NCBI RefSeq assembly: GCF_035222485.1
Contig: NC_085921.1
Coordinates: 1,116,001 to 1,180,000, forward strand
From: Podospora pseudoanserina
Taxonomy: Eukaryota; Ascomycota; Sordariomycetes; Sordariales; Podosporaceae
DNA: 64,000 bases
Direction: 5' to 3'
Positions 22,887-34,101 of the stretch are shown piece by piece. The notes beneath the pieces are model-generated. The model ran no database searches. It was not told the origin of the DNA and was given only the letters and a program-made list of their open reading frames with translations. Both the position numbers and the translations under genes were made by a program. Numbering within the stretch: the first letter of the stretch is position 1; every line of letters begins with the position of its first letter.

Positions 22887-23422
22887 ATGAGCGGCGAACC
22901 CGCCCCCTCCCCCCTCCCAACCTACGTCTACAAGATCATCCCCTCCGCCCCTCCCTCCCCGATCCCCGATTTTTATCCGCTCTCGGATCTCGACCGGCAA
23001 GACGGGTTCGTGCACCTGAGCACCGCATGGCAGGTCAGTGTTTATCTAGTGCCCGTTTTGTCCTAGCTCCTCGCCTCCTCACCTTACCACCACCTCTTAC
23101 CTGTGTCACTCATATCCATTTGACGTACATACCCCCTTCCCCTCAACATGACATAATCTTTCTGCTGTGCTAACACAGCCCCAAGGTCCCCATCACCTCC
23201 TCCCTCTTCTTCACCTCATTCAAGTCCTTCCACATCCTCAAACTCCGCCTCTCCAACTTCCCCCAAGAAAGCGTAAAATGGGACGAAGTCCCCGGCACCA
23301 ACGGCTGCCCCCATCTCTACGGCACCTTTGGCGCCAAGGACGTTGTTGACAGCAAAGAGTTCGTCCGGGGAGATGACCAAACCTGGGAGGATGTCTTGAG
23401 GGGTGATAGCTGGCTCGAATAG
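22887..23422 (+). CDS. DUF952 family protein
   Basis: Two exons, 22887-23033 and 23186-23422, separated by a 152-nt intron (GTCAGT donor, TGCTAACAC branch, AAG acceptor at 23185). The nearer CAG at 23178 would break the frame, so AAG is preferred. The product is 127 aa. It has the DUF952 pattern: TYVYKIIPS, LDRQDGFVHLSTAWQVP, LFFTSFKSFHILKL, VKWDEVPGTNGCPHLYG. The fold resembles an ADP-ribosyltransferase-like domain, but no activity is established for this family. It lies tail to tail with the Erj5 gene, 149 bp apart. Confidence 0.88.
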
Positions 23423-23571
23423 AGCTCTTAGACCACACACACTCAACAAATATCAAACCCTCTTCCGCCCCCAAATAGTTCATAAAAAAAATCAACGCTC
23501 TCATTGAAACTGATCTAAACCCAAACCCAAACCCAAAGCAAAACTCCATTCCCCTTCTCACCTTACCCCCT

Positions 23572-24856
23572 CTACTTTGTCCCCCTGGCCCCAACCGGCG
23601 CCCCTGTCCTCCTCCTCGCCAAACTCCGTCCCATAGCATCCCTCACCATCGGATCACTCCTAATAGTATTATGCACCAACCACTCCCTCACCCGCCTCCA
23701 CACCTCCCCCATCCCCTTCTCATCCCCCGCAAACGGCGCCAGCTCCAACTGCAACAAATTCGTCGCATCCGTATCCAACCTTCTGACCGTCCCCTCCAAC
23801 CTCTCAAGCCCCTTCCTCAACTCCTGCTCCTCATTCCCCGTCCCCCTCCCACCCCTTCCCACAACAATGTTCCCACTCGTCGTATCAGCCGTCAGCAACG
23901 GACCAATCTGCGAAAAGGCCAGATACAGCGTCAACGCCAACTTCTTGGCCAGCGTAATCGCCTGAAACTGCAAATACGGCTGCCGACCAGGAAACCAAGT
24001 AACAAAAGGGTTAATAAATTTTGTCAGCAAAACCGGCGGGTACGGTCTCGTGACAGCATGGCTCTCAAACAAAAACAGCAGTGCCAGCACCAACCACCTC
24101 TCAAACTTTCCCCAGTCCAGATACCCCAGCAACCCAAACCCGTACATCGACAGCGCCGCCAGCGTGTAGTACGGCACGATCCCCTTGAAGCCCCTGTACA
24201 CATAATCCGCCACGCTGCTGCAATGCTGCCACCCCGTCACCGCCTCCGGCCCAAACCGATCGTAAGCAAACCTCTTGGCCCCGTTCGTCAACGTATCCTG
24301 CGCCAGCTGCAGGTGCACAAAATAGGTATTCGCATCGTCGGCAGCGATCTTGCTGTCTTTGATCTTGTCTGGATGGAAGTGCGCCGCCAGTCTCCGGAAG
24401 CGGGATTTGATCTCCTTCTCTGTGGCTGTCAGGGGGACTCCAAGGGAGGAGTAAAATGAGGGGGTGGATTGTATGTCATGATCGGCTTCGTAGATGGTAT
24501 ACAACAAATAAACCGTGACAACGGCAATGTGGATTTTGCGACGGTGTTCGGCCCATCGGGGGGTTCCCGGCGTGGGGTGGGGGTCGCCGGCGCGGATGAC
24601 GATGCTGTAGAGGATTGTTTGCGTCCAGCCTGTTACCAGCTACGAGAGTGCGTTAGCTAGGAGAGCAACATACCCATTTCTACCCGCAAAACACAGAAAA
24701 AGGACTACCCGAGTCGATTGGTGATGACACTTGTAGAGTACAAGTGGCATCACCCAGCAATACAGATCTTGCAAGTGAAGGGTGTGTGAAGCGGGTGTGA
24801 AGGGGGCCTACATTGGGGAGGAAGCTCCAGGCTATCAAAGAGAGAAAGCCGGACAT
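23572..24856 (-). CDS. ERJ5: ER membrane J-domain protein, Erj5-like
   Basis: Two exons on the minus strand, 24856-24812 and 24639-23572, with a 172-nt intron (GTAGGC donor, CGTAG acceptor) that joins MSGFLSLIAWSFLPN to LVTGWTQTILYSIVIRAGDP. The product is 370 aa. After the hydrophobic N-terminus comes a J domain, FYSSLGVPLTATEKEIKSRF with AAHFHPDK carrying the HPD needed to stimulate Hsp70. Two or three further hydrophobic segments follow (YYTLAALSMYGFGLLGYL, WLVLALLFLFE), then a charged C-terminal region. Yeast Erj5 is an ER co-chaperone that maintains the folding capacity of the lumen. Confidence 0.85.
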
Positions 24857-25768
24857 GGTTAGGTGGTGGTAGCAATGCCAGAGAGCAATCCAGGCGGTAG
24901 GAATAAATGTGAAAGAAATGCTGCTACCCTGTCATAATCTTTCATCTGCGCAAACGAAAGTGTTTGGTGGTGTTGCGGGAGAAGTGAATGGGAATGCGAC
25001 CCAACCCTCGAAATGATGTCGCGTCACAAAAGCGCTTCTGCAAGCTGGCTGCAATTGGAAGTTTGGAGCACGGACCACCCTGGCCATCAAGGTTGCCACA
25101 TGGCCGGCAGGCAGCTCAATATGAATGAATCAAAACAACGGACAGGAGAAATCACCAAATCTCGAAGTAAAAGCTCAACAATTGGGATGGGGAAGAAAGA
25201 GCCAAAAGCTTACCGGCCAACTCTTAGAGGTGAGCCGGCTACGAAACCCTCGGTAGGCTTACTTCGCAGGGGGATAGTCGAGGTGGGGGGGGGTCCAATA
25301 TTCCCTGAAGGCCATCTCGAAAGACAGGGCCTCACTGAGGAATCAAACTCAGGTGTCGACGGAGCAGTGTTTTCACACCGGGCATTGTTCGTTGCCTGAT
25401 TCGGGTGCACTTATGTCTTACCTGCTGAGCCATCTGACCTTTCCAGTTACCAGATGAGTGCGTAGGCGCTTGGTGGAAGGATCACGGTTGACCTAATATA
25501 TAGACCATGGTTGTAAGAGTATCATATTTACACAAATGCCTGCCCTTCCCAGCTCCCTTTTCCAGTCTCCTGTTGCCATATATACTAGACACACCTTGCC
25601 GCCCCCACATACCCTACAATAAATAAAAAGAAAAAAGTATGCAAAACTAAACCGCTCGACGAAAACAACCATGGCCAAACACAGCTAGCTGCAAGTCGCA
25701 AAAAAAGGCTCTCCAAAAGCACATACTAGAATGTTCAAGAAAAAAAGGTTCCCAAAAGTATCGCCCGC
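24857..25768. other. Intergenic with a tRNA-like element
   Basis: About 0.9 kb between the Erj5 start and the Pfa3 stop. It contains a minus-strand tRNA-like sequence at about 25330-25510, listed separately, and no protein gene. Confidence 0.5.
25330..25510 (-). repeat. tRNA-like, SINE-like element, copy 1
   Basis: Read on the minus strand, a TATATATTAGGTCAA block (25502-25488) is followed about 55 nt later by TGGCTCAGCAGG (25432-25421), a good Pol III A-box. About 75 nt further comes AGTTTGATTCC (25349-25339), close to the B-box GGTTCGAnTCC and flanked by a 5-bp CTGAG/CTCAG stem. No complete cloverleaf can be folded by eye, so it is either a tRNA-derived repeat or a decayed tRNA. Confidence 0.45.
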
Positions 25769-27581
25769 TCAATCAACCCCATCATCATCATCCACCCTAT
25801 CATACTCCCTCCTCGGCGTACTCGCACCACTGTCCATCCCCCCCCGCCTCGGTGAACTCGTCCCACTTCCTCCCTGTCCTAGTCTGGGACTGCTAATCAG
25901 CAACGGACTCCTCGCCCCGGCACCCCATCGCCCATTAGTCACCACATTCATCGCTATCCTCTCCTTCCTCGCCCTAATATCCTCCTGTTTCACTTGTTCA
26001 GTCTGCTCCCCTTCATCAATCTCGTTATCAATCTCCTCCAGCTCATCCTCCACCGTCCGCCCGGCGGGACTTAACCTCCTCAGATTAACATCCTGCTGCC
26101 CAGCTCCAAGCCCAGGGCTGACGGGATCGTCCACATAGAGGTTGGGATCGCGGCCCAGTATCCTGTCGGCTTTGCTTTGCGCCTTTCTGTGACCAGGAGA
26201 AGGCAAAGGTGACGGAACTCTGCTGGCCGGTCTGGAAGGCTGTAAATAATGTCTCCCTGCTCCGCCGTCAACTCTCACCATGGGCGGTTGAGGATCAGGC
26301 TCAGGGTAATCCGAATCAGCTCCCCAGCCTGCCACCCGCTCTCTTTCCCGTTGCTGTTCCCGCTCTCTTGCGATCCTGTCTCTCGCCTCAAGCCACTCGG
26401 GACTGGGCTCCCAGCTCCAGCCATCGCCAGTCGTGTTGCAGATTGGAATCGGCCATAATAGCGGGACAGGGCCGAACAAATGAAGCAGGTTCCTCTTGGC
26501 GCCGAGGTCGAAAGCATTGGGAAGTTTGGTTGCATCCTGCTCGTCCATGAATTCTTCATAGCGCTTGCGGGCCCGGTACTGCTCCATTTCAGAGGGTGTA
26601 AATCTCCTCGAGCCAGCTTGCAACTCGGGGTTGACGGAGGGATGCGAGGGTTCTTGACGAAGTTCCTCGCCTTCTTCAGGCCGAGTGACACCCGGAATTG
26701 CGTTTTGATGAATATCGAGGAGTTGTTGACCGTAAGAAGGGAGCTGGACGCCTTGACCGGGAGTGTGTTGGTTGATGTAGGTCCTGTGCATGGATTCCCT
26801 GAGAGGGGTCAAATATCTAGTTTTCTCCAAGCACTCGATGGTTGTTTGGCCTCTGGTAGCGAGATAGATATGCCACCCTGTGAATGCCCCGACTACAATG
26901 CCGATGATACCGGCAACGATGGCAAGGCAGATGTAGTTAACTGGCATGAGATTTTCGACGTAAGTAGTGTTGGCGAAGATCTCTTCCCAGACCCAGCTGG
27001 CGGAGCCAAGGAATGCGTATAGAGAGAAAATCGTGGTATAGATGAGAAAAAGGAGGAAGGCCTTGTGGTTTCGGAGACCGATGCAGGTTGCTAGCCAGGG
27101 GCAGTGATGGTCCATCTTGAGGACACACCGGCGGCAGGTGGAGCAATGATGGGCGCGGTCGGGCTTCCGAGCCTGGCATTTCTTGCAGAAACGGAGCTCG
27201 CCATTGGACTTGACGGTGTATGATGTGGCCGAAGGGGCGGCGTGGGTCGGTAGCGTGCTGTAGCCATGATCGTTCGTCGTGCTTCCCGGTGGTGTAAATA
27301 CGGCAGTGGTGTAGCACCAGTTGAGCATGGCGTAGAGGGCAAAGCCAACAAGTTTATAAGTGGTCCCTATCGATAAGGCGAGACTCGTCAGTGTGGTTGG
27401 GTGACATCGAGGTAACAAGCAACATACCCAGCCATTCCACCCTCGATGGCACAGAGCAGAGATCCCACAACACATAGACGGCCCAAGTTGTTATCCCGTA
27501 CACGAATGCCAAGGGAAAATACGTCGCGCAAGTGCAACATGTGCGCTCAATCTTTCTCGCCCACCGGCGAGCGCTTCCCAT
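25769..27581 (-). CDS. PFA3: DHHC palmitoyltransferase, Pfa3-like
   Basis: Two exons on the minus strand, 27581-27428 and 27366-25769, with a 61-nt intron (GTATGT donor, CGATAG acceptor); 583 aa. The N-terminus MGSARRWARKIERTCCTC leads into two membrane spans (PLAFVYGITTWAVYVLW; KLVGFALYAMLNWCYTTAV). The Cys-rich domain CKKCQARKPDRAHHCSTCRR ends in MDHHCPW with the active-site DHHC. Two more spans follow (FLLFLIYTTIFSLYAFLG; ICLAIVAGIIGIVVGAF), then a TTxE-like TTIECLE. The cytosolic tail of about 330 residues is proline/serine-rich and charged. Yeast Pfa3 palmitoylates Vac8 at the vacuole. The long tail is usual for filamentous fungi. Confidence 0.93.
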
Positions 27582-29444
27582 GTTTTCTGTCGAGGATTCG
27601 CAATCGTGGGATGGTGCTTCGAGAATAGGGGGAAACTGTCTGGTCGCGGAACGAGCAACTGGAAGGATCGGGGAAGGTGATGGCGGAGGGGATCTGGATA
27701 ACGGCGTTGCATCCATCAGTTGTCGGTACAATCGGGGCACCGTGAATTATGGATTCATCGCTGGTGGTTCGAGTGGTGGACTTGTCGAGAAAAAGAACAA
27801 GGGGCAAGGCGGCTGGCTGTCAGTTTAGTGTTTGAAGTTGATGGCGACGGCAAATACAGGGGTCTCTCGCCTTGTGTTGCTGCCAGCCTCAGCCTCAAAC
27901 ACACTGAGCCAATGGGGTCCCCGCGTCACTGACAGCCCGGGACAACGCTCGGGCCGCATGAACGGTTTGGCCCCTGATTTCCGGCTTCACGGGACCGTTG
28001 AAGACTTCTTTATAGAATTCTGCTTGCTACAGACATGTATGGACGATTGTACTTTGGTTTTGACTGCTACATTACTCTCAAGAATATGCTGATCATTGTG
28101 GTTTGGCAAGAGAAGACCTCTCTGTCAATTGAAATATCGAAACCTGGACTATGCTGTGACTGGCCAATTCTGTCCAGAGGCGCTCTTGGTATCTTAGTCT
28201 GAGGGAATGCTTTAGCTTCGAGCATAGTTTTGAACTACTACAGATATCCATGATCAATAGGAAGAGATGCCGGGAACGTAAAGTCAGGATCTTCCAGGTA
28301 GCCTCACCTCGCTCAGCATATTCGCCCCCCAGTAATGCTGCAAGTCAAGAGATTGAAGCAAAAAAGCATGCCATTGGGTATCACCAGCTCAGACATGCAG
28401 TTGTTTCTGCGTTGTGGCATGGCGGTGAAGCTCTTCCGGCCAGTGCCAGCTGAAGTTCGGCGGAAATGCACTTGGCAGATTCGCTGTCACATGCAACTAC
28501 TGACGACAATGCTGGGATGGTGGATATGCAGGAAATGAAAAGCCATCTAGGGGATAGCTGCATAGGCACGGTACCTTGCGTAAATCCTCCGTGGATGACG
28601 GAAGCTCTTCTCCATGTACATAAAACCAGGCATTTAAACACGCCTCTACAAGACTCCCAAAATTTCGGGTTTTCAGCTCTTGCATGCCGTATTAGACCAA
28701 CCGTTCATCCCCCGGTAACGAATCACGCAATCAGATCGCACCCAGCCCGTGTTCAAGCTCACTGAGCCTGCAGCCGCATCGGGACACGTGAAGATAACGG
28801 GCCGGTGGAGAAGGGCCAAGGCAAGTGAGAGAGCCAAGACAGCGCCTGGATCTGGGACCACCGTGGACAGGGAAGGGAAAAAAAAAAAAAGCTCGATAAG
28901 ATCCATCTCGTCGCCAAATCCTAGCCGCTATTTTTCTCGTGCCGGATAAAACCCCATCGCCATCGTCTGATTTGCCAGACGCCCAAAAGAAACCCCAGAT
29001 GGGTCGTGAATCTAGAGCCTTTACAGCAGGACACCACAATAACGGACCCATCCCTCCTCCTCCAGCAGGTGCCTAGCACCACCACACGCCTCGAACCACA
29101 CAACTCCCCATCTGCCTTTCCCCCCCTCCTCCCCCCTCCCCCTCCCCCTCCTCCTGCGCACCATTTTTCGAGCCTGCCATTCCGCCGTTAGATCGACACT
29201 CGTCCCGCGACAAGCTCACGATATTCGATCGATCGATCTGTCTCGAATACGCATCTAGAAACAAACACTCGCTTGGCAAGCTCCCCGAGACCACCATCGA
29301 CGTCCTCTCTCGCCCTCGCTGGTAGCCCCGCTACCTTGCACGGCGCACGACGCCTTTTGAGCCACCAGGCACCTATATTCCTTTTAAAGTGCACTCCTAG
29401 TGGGGAGGGGCACTGCGGGGGAAGAACACTCGCCCGCCGCAAAC
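27582..29444. other. Intergenic, divergent promoters of Pfa3 and Ice2
   Basis: About 1.9 kb. Short frames only. A C-rich tract at 29120-29148 lies in the probable leader of the Ice2 gene. Confidence 0.5.
29120..29148. other. C-tract cluster with G-quadruplex potential on the minus strand
   Basis: Four C runs of five to seven bases occur within 29 bases, separated by one to four bases (T or TCCT). The opposite strand therefore has four G runs with short loops, which is a G-quadruplex pattern. It lies about 300 bp before the Ice2 ATG. Confidence 0.6.
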
Positions 29445-30810
29445 ATGTGGTGGCTCATCAACGCCTGCTCAAGTGCCATTTTCCTGTTCAGCATCGTCCT
29501 GTCGATACCAATCGCTTTCGATGTCGGGGGCCGTGATGCTGGCCTGGCTTATTCGCTATCACTTTTCCTTTTCTACATTTTCTACAGTACCAGCAAGCTT
29601 ATAACGCCAGAGAAATCTCGGATACGCCGGTTCTTCAAGAGTCTGGTTGGGTTATCACAATGGATTGTTATACCCGCATTGTTGATTTGGGCTCTCAACC
29701 GTTTCTCGGTCGATGCCGATAGTGCCAACTGGGTGTCACGTACGTTTGCCCACGTTACAGGGCACCACAAGAGCTGGAGAGAGTGGTTTTGGGGGTCTGA
29801 AGGCTTTGTGGAAAACGTTGCGTTAGGCTCTTGGGACAATACCTTGAGTTATTCGAGCCCTGTTTTCCAACTTCTCGAGGGCTTCTGCAGCTTGTTGGTG
29901 ATTCAGGCTGCTGGTCAGATTGCGAGATGGCTGGTCAACCGGGGAAGAAGTGACACCTGGGTGGCACGTATTTTCCTCACTCTCACGCTGTTCTGTGCTC
30001 ATGCTGACATTAACCCCTCAGATCACGCTCCTGATAATATCAGGTGCCATCAGCTCCATGGCCATTTACTTCTTATGGCGTGTCATGTGCTTCCCACAAA
30101 TCGGCAACTTCGATGCCACGCTCATCGGCGTTGCCATGACCTCAGCCTTCTTCCTCTGCGGTTTTGGCATTGCCAGCGGCCGAGGGAATCCGATCGAGTC
30201 TTCCCTTCTTTTTGCGTACACGGTTCTCTGTGTCTATCAGATTTTCACCGATTATCAGCCCTCGCCCGAGGCTGCCGCCGCAGCGGAAGCTGCCGCTGCT
30301 GCGCAGCCGGATTTTCCGCCTCTGCCGCCCATCCTCATGGCCTCCTACACCACTCTGATCCACATGCTCAGCAGTCTTCCGTCGGCTTTTGGTTTATCAT
30401 TCCAGTTTCTTTACGCGGCATTCCAAACCATCACCCCTAGCGTCATCATCTCGCTGACATATCGCACCATCGTTTTCTATTGCGCTACGAGAATTATTCC
30501 GGCTGTTAGAGAGTTGGGTGCTCAGGCTATTATGGAAGAGCCCACGCTCGACGAAAGCGATGGCGCCAACCGTGTTCTTGGTTTCCTCAGCTGGTTTTCG
30601 CCTTCTATTCTGATTGCGGTATACACCAGTTTGCTCCTGCAGCACTTTACTATTGCCGATGGCGACGAGCTCGGCTGGACTCTCCGGGCCGGCGATGCTG
30701 GTGGCAGTACTTGGCGATGGATCAACTTGACGGCCACCATGGGACTTTATGCCATCGAGTTGTACCTCGGTGGTGATGGTGATGGTGGCGCGCACTGGAA
30801 GACGGACTGA
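29445..30810 (+). CDS. ICE2: ER membrane protein Ice2
   Basis: Two exons, 29445-29960 and 30022-30810, 434 aa. The donor GTGGCA is weak but is the only nearby one that keeps the frame. The intron is 61 nt with a GCTGACAT branch and CTCAG acceptor. The N-terminus MWWLINACSSAIFLFSIVLS with IPLAFDVGGRDAGL-like IPIAFDVGGRDAGLAYSL is the hallmark of Ice2. Eight or more hydrophobic segments cover the protein, with an Ala/Pro-rich loop (PEAAAAAEAAAAAQPDFPP) in the middle, and the end HWKTD. In yeast Ice2 acts in cortical ER inheritance, ER membrane biogenesis and phospholipid/neutral-lipid balance by restraining the lipin phosphatase. Confidence 0.9.
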
Positions 30811-31733
30811 AGAAGTTCTCCCGAGAGAACATTAGCAGGGGGCCGGGGAGGTCAACGGCATGCCAATCCATGGGGCCATCCGCAGCATGGCCGATTGGAA
30901 GGGCTGTATTGAAACTCAAGCTGGATGACAATGACAATGTCCCAGCCAAATGGGATTCCTCGCCGGATACTAATCGACGTCGAGAAGAAGGAATTCAAAA
31001 CGGGGAAAGCTATCAGAAGATCAAGGAACAGGGCTACTAAAAACCAAGGATACTAAAGGAAAAAAGGGGACAAGAGGAGGAAGGCAAGATACCCAATGGC
31101 TAGGAAGCGCAGGTTATGGAAAGGTGATGCAAAACATATCACCAGTAGAAGAAAGATAAGCATGCAAGTCATTAACAAGATTGACTTGGCAGGACCGCTC
31201 GCACGTTCCTCACGCACAACACACGCTTTTTTCATTTTTTTCTTCATGGCTTTGGCTCCTTTCAATATTGTATTCATAGTAAACAAACCAAACGGGCAAC
31301 GTGGATGAGAACAGGGGATTGAGAGTTGGAAGCAACGTCTGGCTGGCTTAGGGGGCATCATGTTGCAACATTGTACAATCATACAGCGAATGGCGTTGGT
31401 GTCTTTTTATTTTCGTTTTCTTGGACTATGACCGGGGGCCGGAACTGGGACTGGAATTTGGTTAGCTGGCTGGAGCATGTATCATTTGAATTTTCCATAT
31501 GTCTAAGCACAACTATCAGAGCCTGCCTTTCGATCATAATCTACCGCATAACCCCTTCTACATGCTACAAAATTCTTGCAGCATGGCATTTCTACAGTAA
31601 CACAACACAAAAGAGACCCAGTATCATTAGAAAGAAAATGCATCATGTATTATTCGCTAACCCCCATCCCATGCAAATTGACATCTCATAACAACCAACC
31701 TCCCTCCTCTTATATACCACCCCCCCTCTCTGT
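30811..31733. other. Intergenic between convergent Ice2 and Aim6 genes
   Basis: About 0.9 kb holding both 3' UTRs. A frame from 30783 to 31040 stays open past the Ice2 stop; see the rejected list. No separate gene is seen. Confidence 0.5.
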
Positions 31734-33283
31734 TCAAAACAACCTCAATATCCTCCTCCAAGTCCTAATCCTCCTCCAATCCTCGCTCGTCGCCCCCTTT
31801 AAATCATCCACATTCAACATTCCCATCCCCTCCCCAACCAGCACCTCCCAAATCTTATTCCTCACATGAATCGGCCAAGCAGGCAGCTCCCAGTACCTGC
31901 TCACCAACCCCCTTTCCTTTGCCGCCGCCAGATGCCCCCTGATCTTGGCCAGCTGCCCAGCTGTTGGCTCGCCCCCCTTCCACCACTGGGTAATACCTAT
32001 CGACCTGAAGAAGCTCACCGAGGCATAATAAGAGTTGGAGCTGTTATATGGGGAATCGGTTAGAAGTTTATCAAGCGGGGCGTCAAAAAACGCGTCGCGG
32101 TCAGGAGGAGAGGTCGGGTTGGAGTATTTAGCGGTGGTGGTGGTGGTGGTTGGGTAAGGGGGTGTCAAAATGAGGTCAAAGGGTGTATTCCCCGTGCCCA
32201 CAACCGTCACAGGCCTCGAGCGAAATTCCCCATCCTCATAAAACGAAAGCCATCCCCTTTCCCTCAGGGGATCAAGTTGCCTCAGCACGTGCGGCCAAGT
32301 CTCATGACCCGAGGTCTTGAGATCAATCAGCAAGACCAAAGTTTGGGCAGGGTCGACGTCAAAGACTCCGTTGAGCGTCCCGTTGTAGTACGGTGTTTTG
32401 GGGTTTTGCTTCTCCAAGATGTCGACGATGGGGTTGACGTAGAGGGATTGAAACGTGCGGTTTACTTGCAAGGAAGCCAGGTCGTGGCCGACAAGCAGGT
32501 CGTTGTTGAATAGCCAGACGTCGGCTTCTACTCCTGTGCACCCCGCGTAGAGGGCGTCGAATAACGGGACGCGGCGCCAGTAGTCGTTGTGGGAGTGGCA
32601 GGGGAGGGGGATGACGTCCCGGAGGAAGTCAGTTGGGTACCAGGAGAGATCCTCCGTGCCGGTGTTGGGTTGGCCCCAGTTGACAAAGGGGTCGTAGTCG
32701 TTGTGGCGGGCGCCGATGAGGGAGTCTTTGATGGCGGAGAGGAGGTTGAGGAGGAGGATGAGGGCTCTGAGCGGGGGTGTCAGTGAAACTATCATAGAAT
32801 AGATGAGTGCAGGTATAAACAATAACAAAAAAAAAACACATACAACAATCCTACTCCAAGCACCGTAACCCGCAATTGCAACCCCCACGACTTCCACAGC
32901 CCCTTCTTCCTCTGCCCTCCTCTCCCATGCCGTGATGATGGTTGCCCGCATTTGCTGCAGCTCGCTGGCTCACCATTCACCGTCTCCACACCCTGCTCTT
33001 CATGCTCAAGTTCGCTGCTGGGAATCTCGGTGTATTCCACTCTTACACCGCCCAGCTTCCTCTTCTCAAGTGACTCCATGACAGAGGAGCGTATCCTGGC
33101 AAAAAACCCGCTCGTTTGGTGTTGTTGTTGTGGTTGTGGTTCAGTTTCGAGGATGAAGGTGGTCGGAGTTGGCGGCGTCGATGACGATGATGGCGGCGAT
33201 GGTCTCGGCGGATCCACTATCTCCTCCCCGACGATCTCCATGCTGCTGGCAGACGGCCCCACCGAGACCACTTCTGGGCGCAT
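31734..33283 (-). CDS. AIM6: Aim6-like PLC-like phosphodiesterase
   Basis: Two exons on the minus strand, 33283-32844 and 32766-31734, with a 77-nt intron (GTATGT donor, GCTCAG acceptor) that interrupts the membrane helix LRVTVLGVGLLALILLL; 490 aa. The first about 130 residues are soluble and Pro/Ser-rich, including SCSKCGQPSSRHGRGGQRKK just before the span. The domain after the span has PLPCHSHNDYWRRVPLFDAL with the HNDY motif, GCTGVEADVWL, LLVGHDLASL, LVLLIDLKT, and SIGITQWWKGGE near the end. These are the landmarks of yeast Aim6 and its PLC-like superfamily, related to glycerophosphodiesterases. Its substrate is unknown. It is divergent from Ebp2. Confidence 0.88.
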
Positions 33284-34101
33284 TGATGTGCTGGCTTGTG
33301 ATTTTTGGATTGTACACGCTTATAGATATGGCTGTTTTCTGTTGATGAATTGAGGATGTTGCCAGATAGGTAACTGTTGATGTGACCTATTGCAGGAGAG
33401 TATGTGGTAAATCAATGGCTGAAAGGCACATGACACTCGCCACTCGATGCTGCCCTTGTACTTCACTGGGGAAACAGCTAGCCTGGAAACGTGTGAGCAT
33501 GAGAGGTCGAGGAGGCACAACCAGAAAAAGATCAAACTGGGACGAGGCAACGAGAAGAAGACAACGTTTATAGTAATCTACTGGCAATTGGCCCGCCGGG
33601 GTTTTGGTCATGAAGAAGGCGTTTAGGTTGGTCTGGACCCTGAAATGGTTACACTCATGGCTTGCTGACTGCTGCCGTTAACCTGCCGCCTGATGCTGTG
33701 CCGGATCCCACAATGTTGTTCAGTGGGGTTTGGGTTGCATAGCTTTGACAATGCCTATTACGAACGAGGATACTATGGGGAACGGATTCCAACCAGCAGC
33801 GAAGACGACGATATTGATTGGTTTGAATTGTCAGATGGGATGAACTGGAGATGTCAAAAGGTCAGCGCGATATGTAAGTCCCAACTGAGGGTTAGGGTCA
33901 TTCTTCCACTTCAGCCCACTCCAGCCCCACCCACTATCTTATCTTATCGTCCCAATCGGCGCGACCAGCCAAAAAAAAAGTTTTGGAGCAGTCGCAGCTC
34001 AATCAAACTCGCCCATTTCTGCAGGTTCAAATCGCATTCAAAACCACAACCACCCCGATCCCCACCAACCCATCACCAAGTCGCACACCAAGCACGACAA
34101 G
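33284..34101. other. Intergenic, shared 5' region of Aim6 and Ebp2
   Basis: About 0.8 kb between two divergent genes. No coding signal is seen. The last 200 bases before Ebp2 are C/A-rich leader-like sequence. Confidence 0.5.

Noticed and set aside
30783-31040. An 85-codon frame open past the Ice2 stop (KKFSRENISRGPG... to EQGY), as if Ice2 were frameshifted
   Set aside because: The annotated Ice2 end HWKTD is plausible for the family, the break region has no homopolymer, and the downstream sequence has no motif. It may be chance.
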